Source: a virus. From it: a stretch of 46,745 bases of DNA. Shown piece by piece: positions 25,304 to 31,861 of the stretch (the first letter of the stretch is position 1; each line of letters begins with the position of its first letter). The stretch covers positions 1 through 46,745 of IMG/VR virus record IMGVR_UViG_3300050015_001029. One strand, 5' to 3'. The notes below the pieces were generated by a model. That model was not told where the DNA came from. It searched no databases and saw only the letters and a program-made list of their open reading frames with translations. The translations under genes and the position numbers were made by a program.

Positions 25304-25329
25304 CAAAAAATCCTTATATAAATAAGGAT
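25304..25329 (-). terminator. terminator after the 216-residue minus-strand gene
   Basis: On the minus strand ATCCTTAT, loop TTAT, ATAAGGAT, then TTTTTG. It lies about 35 nt beyond the stop at 25362 and directly before the TATGTTTG element. Confidence 0.75.
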
Positions 25330-25361
25330 CTTCGTTAAAGTTATGTTAAAAATTAACAATC

Positions 25362-26012
25362 TTATTTTTCAAGGTCTGATATTGTAAGATCCCCAACAAC
25401 ATTTCCAAGATCTCCTTGTAAAGGTTTGGCTAGATCTATTTCATCTATTATAGGAGAAGGGTCTTCTCCTGCTGGTTCTAATTCAAGATAAAATCCTTGC
25501 TGCATAGCTGCATACTTATCTTGCAAAAATTGGATTAGTTTAAGTTCTACCCGAGCTTTTTCAAGAGAAATTGAAACTGCTTCCATTAGAGGTAAATAAT
25601 TTTCCCCTTCGGATTCAAAATCCTGAGCTGACTGAAGACCAACTCCCCCTGGATTCATTAAAGAATAATAAACAAACTCAAGAGCCTGATAACCTAATTT
25701 AAGAGGTTCTTTTCCATTCAAAAGAATTTCTGCTGCTCTAAGTTCTTCTTCCAATTTTACAACTCCCATCCAACCATTTTTAGTCCAAAATAATCTATTT
25801 CTTACATAATGAGTAAGATAATCACAAAAACCACGAGCTTTCTCTACAGTACCTATTTCCCAGAGTTTTGTTGGAAAAGTCTTTGAAGCATATTCAAACT
25901 CATATGCAGCCGCTTTGATTTCTTCTTCTGTGGGTTTATTTGGGTTATCTTTGACTGCTTTTTCAAGTTGTTCTTTTAGTTCTTTTACGTTGTTAATTTC
26001 TAGTTCTGCCAT
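25362..26012 (-). CDS. helical protein of unknown function
   Basis: A 216-residue, largely helical, acidic protein with no signal peptide. Noticeable segments: VKELKEQLEKAVKDNPNKP, WEIGTVEKARGFCDYLTHYV (about 52-71), RLFWTKNGWMGVVKLEEEL and a Pro/Asp-rich end (PAGEDPSPIIDEIDL). No family is recognised. It is divergent from the late gene at 26096 and has its own terminator, so it seems to be a single-gene unit. Confidence 0.5.
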   Translation of the reverse strand: MAELEINNVKELKEQLEKAVKDNPNKPTEEEIKAAAYEFEYASKTFPTKLWEIGTVEKARGFCDYLTHYVRNRLFWTKNGWMGVVKLEEELRAAEILLNGKEPLKLGYQALEFVYYSLMNPGGVGLQSAQDFESEGENYLPLMEAVSISLEKARVELKLIQFLQDKYAAMQQGFYLELEPAGEDPSPIIDEIDLAKPLQGDLGNVVGDLTISDLEK

Positions 26013-26070
26013 AATTTTTCTTTATTTTTAAATTATATAGTAGGATCGCAAAAAGGTTTTAATAATTCAA

Positions 26071-26085
26071 AATATATAAATAAAA
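26071..26085 (+). promoter_or_regulatory. T4-type late promoter
   Basis: Exact TATAAATA at 26075-26082 within AATATATAAATAAAAGACAG. The ATG at 26096 is 14 nt downstream, so the message has a very short leader. Confidence 0.65.
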
Positions 26086-26095
26086 GACAGATTTT

Positions 26096-26665
26096 ATGAT
26101 TTTGAACAGTTTGAACAACCTGTTCGTTGTTCAGTTTCCAAAGAATTTCTTTTATCCAGAAATCCATGCTAGATGGACTCCTATCGTTAAGAGATTAAAA
26201 CTTCCTTATGAAAGTATAGAAGATTTTATTAATGCTTCCGTTCAAAATATTACTTTTCCTGCTGTGGAACTTCCTATAGTTGAACAAACCCAATCACAAT
26301 TTAGAATTGCTTATAAAGGGGGGAAAGAACTTGAAGCAGTTCTTGATAAAAATTTAACCATTACATTTAAATTAACTGAAGGCTTTATATCTTATTGGAT
26401 TCTTTTTGAACAAATAGAAAAATTTGTAGAATATTCGGATAGAGTACCATTTTGGCCTCCGATGTTTGTTTCGTTCTTAGACCATCATGGCTTTCAACTT
26501 GTAGAATTTACTTTTACCAAGCTTATTCCTACTGGGTTATCCCAATTCGATATTTCTTATGCGACAACAGCAGCTGAATTTAATACATTTTCAATGAATG
26601 TCAGATATAATAGATATATGATTAGAAGAAATACAGATGACACTCAGGGATCCTTAAATATATAA
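26096..26665 (+). CDS. tail-tube-fold virion protein
   Basis: A 189-residue protein under a late promoter. Its beta pattern follows the tail-tube fold: ITFPAVELPIVEQTQSQ (about 52-68), YKGGKELEAVLDKNLTITFK (about 73-92), a helix EGFISYWILFEQIEKF, and the terminal strands FTFTKLIPTGLSQFDISYAT then EFNTFSMNVRYNRYMI. The pattern TxLxPTxLSxxDxSY..F.V.Y is typical of gp19-like, gp48/gp54-like or tube-initiator proteins. The true tail tube is at 7344, so this is more likely a tube-initiator, tail-terminator or related baseplate component. Confidence 0.5.
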   Translation: MILNSLNNLFVVQFPKNFFYPEIHARWTPIVKRLKLPYESIEDFINASVQNITFPAVELPIVEQTQSQFRIAYKGGKELEAVLDKNLTITFKLTEGFISYWILFEQIEKFVEYSDRVPFWPPMFVSFLDHHGFQLVEFTFTKLIPTGLSQFDISYATTAAEFNTFSMNVRYNRYMIRRNTDDTQGSLNI

Positions 26666-26670
26666 ATAAA
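26657..26670 (+). promoter_or_regulatory. T4-type late promoter
   Basis: Exact TATAAATA at 26661-26668, overlapping the stop of the preceding gene and 24 nt before the next ATG. Confidence 0.55.
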
Positions 26671-26692
26671 AATTAACTTAAATATAAACGAT

Positions 26693-27007
26693 ATGCAAGT
26701 ACTAAAAACAATTCCAGGAGTTCCAGCGATAGCTGAGATCGTAGATTCAGTTTATAGAGTAAATGTTATGTCTATTAACTTTGTAGCTGGTATAGTCTCC
26801 TTTACTGTAACAAGTAGTTATCAAGCTCCCTATAATATGAACAGCGCTGCTACCGCGCCAGTCAGTAGAGAAGTATCATTTGCTGAAATAGCACCATTGC
26901 TATTACCAGCTGACATCCCGGGATTTATTGCAGTTATTCGTCAGTCTCTTGCTTTAGCCATGAATGTGTCTATGACAAAAGTTCCAGAAGATATTTTTGC
27001 AGCGTAA
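26693..27007 (+). CDS. small putative virion protein
   Basis: A 104-residue protein rich in Val, Ala, Pro and Ser, with beta-type segments (VYRVNVMSINFVAGIVSFTV at about 20-39) and a helical end (FIAVIRQSLALAMNVSM). It has no recognised domain. Its own late promoter at 26657 and position after a tube-like gene suggest a structural or assembly role; this is inference from context. Confidence 0.45.
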   Translation: MQVLKTIPGVPAIAEIVDSVYRVNVMSINFVAGIVSFTVTSSYQAPYNMNSAATAPVSREVSFAEIAPLLLPADIPGFIAVIRQSLALAMNVSMTKVPEDIFAA

Positions 27008-27031
27008 TTATGAAATAAAATACATCAATTT

Positions 27032-27403
27032 ATGGAAAAAGAAAATAAATCTAGAATACCTTTAGAGGAATCAAATAATTTTGATTTTCCAACCTATTAT
27101 GATATTAAATATTCTCAATCTTCGAGAATTTTTGAATCAGAGGAAATAAAAGGAATGACTCCGGATCAGATACAGGAAGCCGAAAAAGCCTATTTTCATA
27201 TTTTAGACAAACTAAATAAAGGAGAGGAAGTTGATGAAGGATTTTTAGGTGCTTTAATCGGAGGCGCTGCCGGAGCTCTTGCTGGTCCTTCTATTGGACG
27301 TGCTATTTGTAGAGCTCTCGGAATTTCTGAAGATGGAACTCTTGGAAAACTTTTAACTTCTAGATTAGTTACAACAGCAATAGGAATAGCTTTAGGAAAA
27401 TAA
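27032..27403 (+). CDS. protein with glycine-zipper membrane segment
   Basis: A 123-residue protein. The N-terminal half is charged and contains SRIFESEEIKGM. Residues about 67-100 contain EGFLGALIGGAAGALAGPSI, then GRAICRALG, and the C-terminus is TTAIGIALGK: a glycine zipper likely to insert into membranes or pack helices. VDEG just before the zipper could be a processing point. In T4-type phages similar Gly/Ala helices occur in internal head or ejected proteins. It is followed 2 nt later by a tagged gene. Confidence 0.5.
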   Translation: MEKENKSRIPLEESNNFDFPTYYDIKYSQSSRIFESEEIKGMTPDQIQEAEKAYFHILDKLNKGEEVDEGFLGALIGGAAGALAGPSIGRAICRALGISEDGTLGKLLTSRLVTTAIGIALGK

Positions 27404-27405
27404 AA

Positions 27406-27849
27406 ATGAAAGCCTTAAAAGTATTTGAATCTCTTGACTTCGAAAGAGGAAAAGATCCTATTGATGTAATGGATTTAGGAATCAAATCTTGGTTGCAAAA
27501 TTTTGGTATGAATTATTTCAGATTAGGTCTAAACGGAGAAAGAGGAGAAGCGCAGGAAAAATTTAATAAGATAATGTCTACTATTAAATTTGAAGAAATC
27601 CCTGTAGATACCAAATATTTTCCATTAGAACTTATTTTTGGATATAAAGAAAATGATAGGAAATATAAACAATTTAAATTAGATTATGATTTATATTTAT
27701 CTTGTAAAAACTATCTTTCACCTCCTGAAGTATATTCTGGATATTTAACTGATGAAAAGGGAAACCCTATTGCTAATTCTTTCCCCAGTTCCGTTGGTAA
27801 ACAAGGAATTGAAACTCTTCTTAACCGAATCAATATAAAACATCCTTAA
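27406..27849 (+). CDS. tagged protein (FESLDFERGKDP)
   Basis: A 147-residue protein starting VFESLDFERGKDPIDVMDLG, the full bipartite tag of this phage. The body includes WLQNFGMNYFRLGLNGERG and ELIFGYKENDRKYKQFKLDY without a known domain. It starts 2 nt after the glycine-zipper gene and 12 nt before the RuvC-like gene. Possibly packaged with the DNA; see the tag finding. Confidence 0.55.
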   Translation: MKALKVFESLDFERGKDPIDVMDLGIKSWLQNFGMNYFRLGLNGERGEAQEKFNKIMSTIKFEEIPVDTKYFPLELIFGYKENDRKYKQFKLDYDLYLSCKNYLSPPEVYSGYLTDEKGNPIANSFPSSVGKQGIETLLNRINIKHP

Positions 27850-27861
27850 ATCTTCTAAATA

Positions 27862-28485
27862 ATGAGCCAAATTCTGGGATTTGATTTTTCGATCAATAAA
27901 CCTGCTGCATGCTATTTTAACCATGGAGAATATCATTTCTATTCCTGGCCTTTTGGTCTAAGTGAAAAACTTAAAAAAATCTTTCGCGACGCGGGCGTTA
28001 ATCTTATAGATAGAGTTGATCAAAAATATAAAAACAAGGATTCTTCTGAAAAGATGAGATGGGAAGTTGAAAATGCTATGTATATTTCGGATCTTATTAT
28101 TTGGAGCTTACCTAAGGGAGGATGGATAAATAATTCCCCGATTATATTTGAGGGAATTTCCTATGCTTCAACAGGTAATATGGCTATTCAACTTGGAGGA
28201 TATAAATATATTCTTATGAAAACTCTATATGATGAAGGAGTTCCTTTTGAGAATATGACTACCTATGCTCCGATAACTATAAAGAAAACTGCTGGATGTT
28301 CTCAAAAAGGGAAAACTAAAAAAGATATGATTGATGCCTTTATTCATACCTCTTCGTGTCCTTTAGCACAGACTATATTTTCGAATCCCTCTTTATTTCA
28401 AAAGAAAACAGGAACTTGGATTGAGCATCTTGACGACATCGTAGATGCTTATTGGGCAGTAGAAACTTACTTAGCAAAGAATTAA
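27862..28485 (+). CDS. RuvC-like Holliday-junction nuclease
   Basis: A 207-residue protein with an RNase-H-like arrangement of acidic residues: Asp in LGFDFSINKPA (about 5-15), Glu in PIIFEGISYASTGNMA (about 93-108) and a final Asp pair in EHLDDIVDAYWAVETYL (about 188-204). Between them is IKKTAGCSQKGKTKKDMIDA, where Lys-rich sequence is followed by a helix as in RuvC-type resolvases. It would resolve branched replication intermediates before packaging, a job done in T4 by endonuclease VII (gp49), which is not seen here. Exact family unproven. Confidence 0.6.
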   Translation: MSQILGFDFSINKPAACYFNHGEYHFYSWPFGLSEKLKKIFRDAGVNLIDRVDQKYKNKDSSEKMRWEVENAMYISDLIIWSLPKGGWINNSPIIFEGISYASTGNMAIQLGGYKYILMKTLYDEGVPFENMTTYAPITIKKTAGCSQKGKTKKDMIDAFIHTSSCPLAQTIFSNPSLFQKKTGTWIEHLDDIVDAYWAVETYLAKN

Positions 28486-28902
28486 TTATACTTCTATTGC
28501 CTCCGCTCTTGGCAAATAAATTTTTGAGAATACAACATGCCAACCATCTCGTCCAGGTGCAGCATTGTAAATATATCTTCTTTTATTATATTTTTTAATA
28601 TAATCTATCATTTGAAGTTCCTCTTTCCAATCAAAATATTTTCCAAAAGTAACTTTTCCTTTTAAAAAAGATCTTGCTCTTTTCACAAATTGATAATTTT
28701 TTTCTTCTGGATCTTCATCACTATCATAAAATTCTTTATATTCCTCCTCAGAAAAACTATCAAAAGACGAAATTGCATTTAATATATTACTATCAATCAA
28801 TTTTGGAAGAATAGCTGCATCTCCAATTTCCATGGAAGTTTTAGGATCTTGTCCTCGTTCAAAATTTAAGGATTCTTCAAGGGATTCAGGAATGAGCTTC
28901 AT
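28486..28902 (-). CDS. tagged protein (PESLEESLNFERGQDP)
   Basis: A 138-residue minus-strand protein beginning with IPESLEESLNFERGQDPKTS followed by MEIGD, one of the clearest copies of the bipartite tag. The body is acidic (SFSEEEYKEFYDSDEDPEE), followed by a more folded end with YNAAPGRDGWHVVFSKIYLP. It is convergent with the RuvC-like gene, touching it at the stop codon. Being on the opposite strand shows that the tag is not a local tandem duplication. A late-promoter-like AATAAATAAAG lies upstream. Confidence 0.55.
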   Translation of the reverse strand: MKLIPESLEESLNFERGQDPKTSMEIGDAAILPKLIDSNILNAISSFDSFSEEEYKEFYDSDEDPEEKNYQFVKRARSFLKGKVTFGKYFDWKEELQMIDYIKKYNKRRYIYNAAPGRDGWHVVFSKIYLPRAEAIEV

Positions 28903-28940
28903 TCAGCAAGTTTTTCTTTATTTATTCTTTTTAATTAATG

Positions 28941-29055
28941 AGGATTTTCTTTATAAGAAATGTTTCGAAGAAACACTCTGAATTGGGTACAAATTAAAAG
29001 CTTGTCTTTTAATTTACAGCGAAACGGAGTGAAGCTGTCTTTTTCTTTCTAAAGA
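28941..29055 (+). ncRNA. candidate structured RNA in a divergent spacer
   Basis: The ~300-nt gap 28903-29206 holds no gene. It contains three consecutive inverted repeats: TGTTTC/GAAACA at 28961-28975; a perfect 10-bp AAATTAAAAG/CTTTTAATTT at 28991-29015 with loop CTTGT; and ACAGC/GCTGT at 29016-29038 followed by CTTTTTCTTTC, a terminator-like end. A terminator on the plus strand with no plus-strand gene before it suggests a short transcript of its own. Strand and ends are uncertain, and AT-rich hairpins can arise by chance. Confidence 0.35.
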
Positions 29056-29172
29056 AACTTACTCTCTAATATACTCATTATATAACTCTTTTAGAAATAG
29101 TTTATAACCCCTTGTTAAATTTTAGTTAATTTTTAAGACGTTAAATTCTCGTTAATGAATAATCCTTTAACC

Positions 29173-29197
29173 CTTTTTGCTGTATAATAAGATAAAT
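29173..29197 (+). promoter_or_regulatory. recurring promoter-like element
   Basis: TTTTTGCTGTATAATAAGATAAAT, about 10 nt before the ATG at 29207. It shares TTTTTG, TATAATA and AGATAAAT with the elements at 8472, 9634 and 38390. Confidence 0.5.
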
Positions 29198-29206
29198 ACC
29201 AAAATA

Positions 29207-29542
29207 ATGATAACTATGAATACAGAATCTGCACAAGTCTTTTTGAATAAGATAAAAGATAAAATCAATAAGGGAGAATATGATAAAGAATTAACTGTTC
29301 CTTTTATGAAAAAAGAATCTATTTATGCGTCTGTGAAAGCTCGTGTAACTAAAAAACTTGAAACAGGGGGAACCCCTCTTCTATCAGAAGCTGAAATAAA
29401 AGATGCTATTCAAGATGCAAAAGAAGTTGCTGCAATATCATTAGCTTTATTTTCAAAAGTAGGAATTTTAGAAAAAACAGAAGCTGGCTGGATAGTTACT
29501 TCTAAAGGAGAAAAACTTCTTTCTCATCTTAAGCCCTATTAA
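29207..29542 (+). CDS. small protein with winged-helix-like end
   Basis: About 111 residues from ATG at 29207 (29216 is also possible; a longer form would need a TTG inside the promoter element). Helical body with FLNKIKDKINKGEYDKEL, TPLLSEAEIKDAIQDAKEVA and then ALFSKVGILEKTEAGWIVTS followed by KGEKLL, which resembles the third helix and wing of a winged-helix domain. It may bind DNA or protein. First gene of an apparent operon with the HAD phosphatase and lysozyme. Confidence 0.5.
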   Translation: MITMNTESAQVFLNKIKDKINKGEYDKELTVPFMKKESIYASVKARVTKKLETGGTPLLSEAEIKDAIQDAKEVAAISLALFSKVGILEKTEAGWIVTSKGEKLLSHLKPY

Positions 29543-29544
29543 TA

Positions 29545-29964
29545 TTGAATGAAATTCGTGTAAGCTTTGATTTTGACGGAGTTCTTGAACATATTCCAAA
29601 ACAAGAATATGTTCAAGAACTAATTGAGCGTGGAATTGAAGTATGGATTGTAACCTCTCGTTTTGGAGATCCCGAAAACTACAGATCCTATTATCAAACA
29701 TATACAGATGTTCAACATACTCATAGGGATCTTTATGAAGTAGCTGATAAACTTAAAATTCCTAGGGATAGAATTATTTTTACTAATATGGAAGATAAAT
29801 GGCAAATTATTAAAAATCATAATTTTATCTGGCATATTGATGATGATTGGACTGAAAATAGATTAATTTTAAATAATACCAAAACTAAAGCTATTGATGC
29901 TTTAGGAAGTACCTGGAAAAATAAATGTGAAAGAATATTAAAGCAAATAATGGCGAATAAATAA
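29545..29964 (+). CDS. HAD-superfamily phosphatase (TTG start)
   Basis: A 139-residue protein read from TTG at 29545, 2 nt after the previous stop; the in-frame ATG candidates lie too far inside. HAD motifs: I, VSFDFDGVLEHIP (nucleophile Asp in DFDG, about 7-12); II, VWIVTSRFG (Thr/Ser about 36-38); III, MEDKWQIIK (Lys, about 81-89); IV, WHIDDDW (about 95-101). The short cap suggests a small-substrate or nucleic-acid 3'-phosphatase such as those linked to polynucleotide kinases. Substrate not assigned. Confidence 0.65.
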   Translation: MNEIRVSFDFDGVLEHIPKQEYVQELIERGIEVWIVTSRFGDPENYRSYYQTYTDVQHTHRDLYEVADKLKIPRDRIIFTNMEDKWQIIKNHNFIWHIDDDWTENRLILNNTKTKAIDALGSTWKNKCERILKQIMANK

Positions 29965-29981
29965 AACAAAACCATTATTTT

Positions 29982-30662
29982 ATGTCAACAACAATTTCAC
30001 AAAAACGATTATCCGATCTAAATTGCGTATTAGGTCTTGATTGTTCAAAATATCAAAAAGACATTACCTGGGCATTAGCAAAAGCTGCAGGAGTCCAATT
30101 TGCATTTATAAAAATGACAGAAGGGACTACGGGGCATGAAGATAATATTTATAATCTAAAGGCTAGGGTTCTTGATGCTCAAAAAAATGGAGTTAAAGTT
30201 GGCTATTATCATTTTGCAAGACCAGGTAATTTAGTTGAACCTGAAGCAGATGCTCAGGAAGAAGTCGAAAATGTATTAGCTCATATAGCATTTCTCCCTA
30301 AAGTTCAATTGCCTCTAGTATTAGATATTGAATTATATTCTGATCAAAATATCTGGGATAACAAAGTAGATCATATGAATAGATTCATTACAAGATTTAT
30401 TCAAAAAATAAATGAACAAAATGTCAGAGTTATTTTTTATTCATATAAAAGTTTTACAGATACTAATACTACACCGATATTTGGGTTAGAACCATTATGG
30501 ATCGCAGCATATTTAAATAATTCAGAAATCAGTTTACCAGCAATTCCAAATGGCTGGCTCGAATGGAAAATCTGGCAATTTACCGAAAAGGGAATTATCA
30601 ACGGTTATACAGGGGATATTGATTTAAATGTGATGAAGAAAGGATATTTTGATTTGTTTTAA
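29982..30662 (+). CDS. GH25 muramidase endolysin
   Basis: A 226-residue GH25 lysozyme: VLGLDCSKYQKDITW (catalytic Asp region), FAFIKMTEGTTGHED, VGYYHFARPGN, VLDIELYSD with the DIE catalytic acid (about 112-118), and the final IWQFTEKGIINGYTG followed by DIDLN. It lacks a signal peptide and any cell-wall-binding domain. It cleaves the MurNAc-GlcNAc bond to release progeny, and would require a holin or membrane disruption to reach the wall. No holin is clear next to it. Confidence 0.9.
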   Translation: MSTTISQKRLSDLNCVLGLDCSKYQKDITWALAKAAGVQFAFIKMTEGTTGHEDNIYNLKARVLDAQKNGVKVGYYHFARPGNLVEPEADAQEEVENVLAHIAFLPKVQLPLVLDIELYSDQNIWDNKVDHMNRFITRFIQKINEQNVRVIFYSYKSFTDTNTTPIFGLEPLWIAAYLNNSEISLPAIPNGWLEWKIWQFTEKGIINGYTGDIDLNVMKKGYFDLF

Positions 30663-30695
30663 TAAAAAATCAAATATATAAAATAAAATGCTATT

Positions 30696-30899
30696 ATGGA
30701 AAAACCATTTTTTGAAATTCACAGATCTGTTGCTATTAATATGTTATTAAATGATGATAAAAATCCAACGCGGCATACAAATCTTAAATTAGCTGAATTA
30801 TTAGAGGAAAAATTTCCCAGATATGAAAGATCCTATCTTGTTAAGGAAGATGATTTGCCACTACAAGGTAATAAAATAAATAATGTTTTAGAATTTTAA
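30696..30899 (+). CDS. small hypothetical protein
   Basis: A 67-residue protein (MEKPFFEIHRSVAINML at the start, LAELLEEKFPRYERSYLVKE in the middle). No known domain. The upstream spacer holds ATATATAAAATAAAATG, a one-base-longer relative of the late promoter. It overlaps the GNAT-2H gene by one base. Confidence 0.45.
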   Translation: MEKPFFEIHRSVAINMLLNDDKNPTRHTNLKLAELLEEKFPRYERSYLVKEDDLPLQGNKINNVLEF

Positions 30900-31861
30900 T
30901 GTCTAAGATTACTTATACAAACGAAGTTGTTGCTTCATATTCAGGTCAAACTAATTTAGAATCTGGAATATATCTAGATGGTGAAATTTTGGGTCTTGTT
31001 GAATATGTTATTTATAGCAATGAATTAACGATAAGCCATATATTCATTAGACCGGAATTTAGAAGACAAGGATATGGATCAAGATTAATGAAATATATTC
31101 AGCATGAAAATCCACACTATAAATATAAACCTTCCATGATGACAGATGACGGAGCAGCTTTTAAACATAAAGATCTCCCTTTAGAAAATAAATTTTCTTC
31201 TTTTAATAATTGGTTATCTGAACAAAATGAGGATACCAAAATTAAAAAAGAGGAAGAAGATCCTAAATACGGCTGTATTATGATGGATGCAGACATTAAA
31301 AACTGGAAAGAATATCATATAGCTGGAATAGACGAAGATGATGTTTATTTGAAACCCTATGATGATTCTTACGGATTAGAAGAAAATCCTCATGTAACTA
31401 TTCTTTATGGGGTTCATGAAGAAGAAGTTGATCCTCAGAAAATGGCTGATATGATTGAATATTATATGAAACCAGTTACTGTGACAATTAAGGAAATTGA
31501 TATTTTTCCTGGAAAAGAATATGATGTTGTAAAATATAATATTCCTCTTACGGGTAAGCTTCAAGGATATCGAGATATTTTCTTACAAATTCCTAATACC
31601 CAGGATTTTCCAAAATTTGAACCGCACATGACCATATGTTACGTTAAATCAGGATCTGGCAAGAAGTATAAAGCGACTCTAAGAGAATCATTTCAGGTTA
31701 CATTTACCAAAGGAGTTTATTCTTGGCATTCTAATCTTGAAAAAGACCCTGATAAAACTTCTCGTAAAGTAGTTAATCTAGTAAAAAAAGAACCCGAAAA
31801 AGAGGTTCTACCCCCAAATGTAGAAAGACCAGATGCCTTACCTCCGAATATACAAAAATAG
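30899..31861 (+). CDS. GNAT acetyltransferase - 2H phosphoesterase fusion with internal tag
   Basis: A 320-residue protein. Residues 1-90 look like GNAT: ISHIFIRPEFRRQGYGSRLM (about 46-64) holds the acetyl-CoA loop RRQGYG. Residues 99-108 read FSSFNNWLSEQ, a form of the recurring tag. Residues about 125-285 show two HxT motifs, HVTILYG (His165) and HMTICYV (His243), the signature of 2H phosphoesterases (LigT/CPDase; the T4 anti-CBASS enzyme Acb1 is also in this superfamily). The end is a Pro-rich tail. It may hydrolyse cyclic or 2'-5' linked nucleotides. Acceptor of the GNAT part is unknown. The end overlaps the next gene by 29 nt. Confidence 0.7.
   Translation: MSKITYTNEVVASYSGQTNLESGIYLDGEILGLVEYVIYSNELTISHIFIRPEFRRQGYGSRLMKYIQHENPHYKYKPSMMTDDGAAFKHKDLPLENKFSSFNNWLSEQNEDTKIKKEEEDPKYGCIMMDADIKNWKEYHIAGIDEDDVYLKPYDDSYGLEENPHVTILYGVHEEEVDPQKMADMIEYYMKPVTVTIKEIDIFPGKEYDVVKYNIPLTGKLQGYRDIFLQIPNTQDFPKFEPHMTICYVKSGSGKKYKATLRESFQVTFTKGVYSWHSNLEKDPDKTSRKVVNLVKKEPEKEVLPPNVERPDALPPNIQK

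Noticed and set aside
20326-29063. TAAAGAAACTTACT present near 20326 and 29050
   Set aside because: A 14-nt match in an AT-rich 47-kb window can be expected by chance; no shared context.
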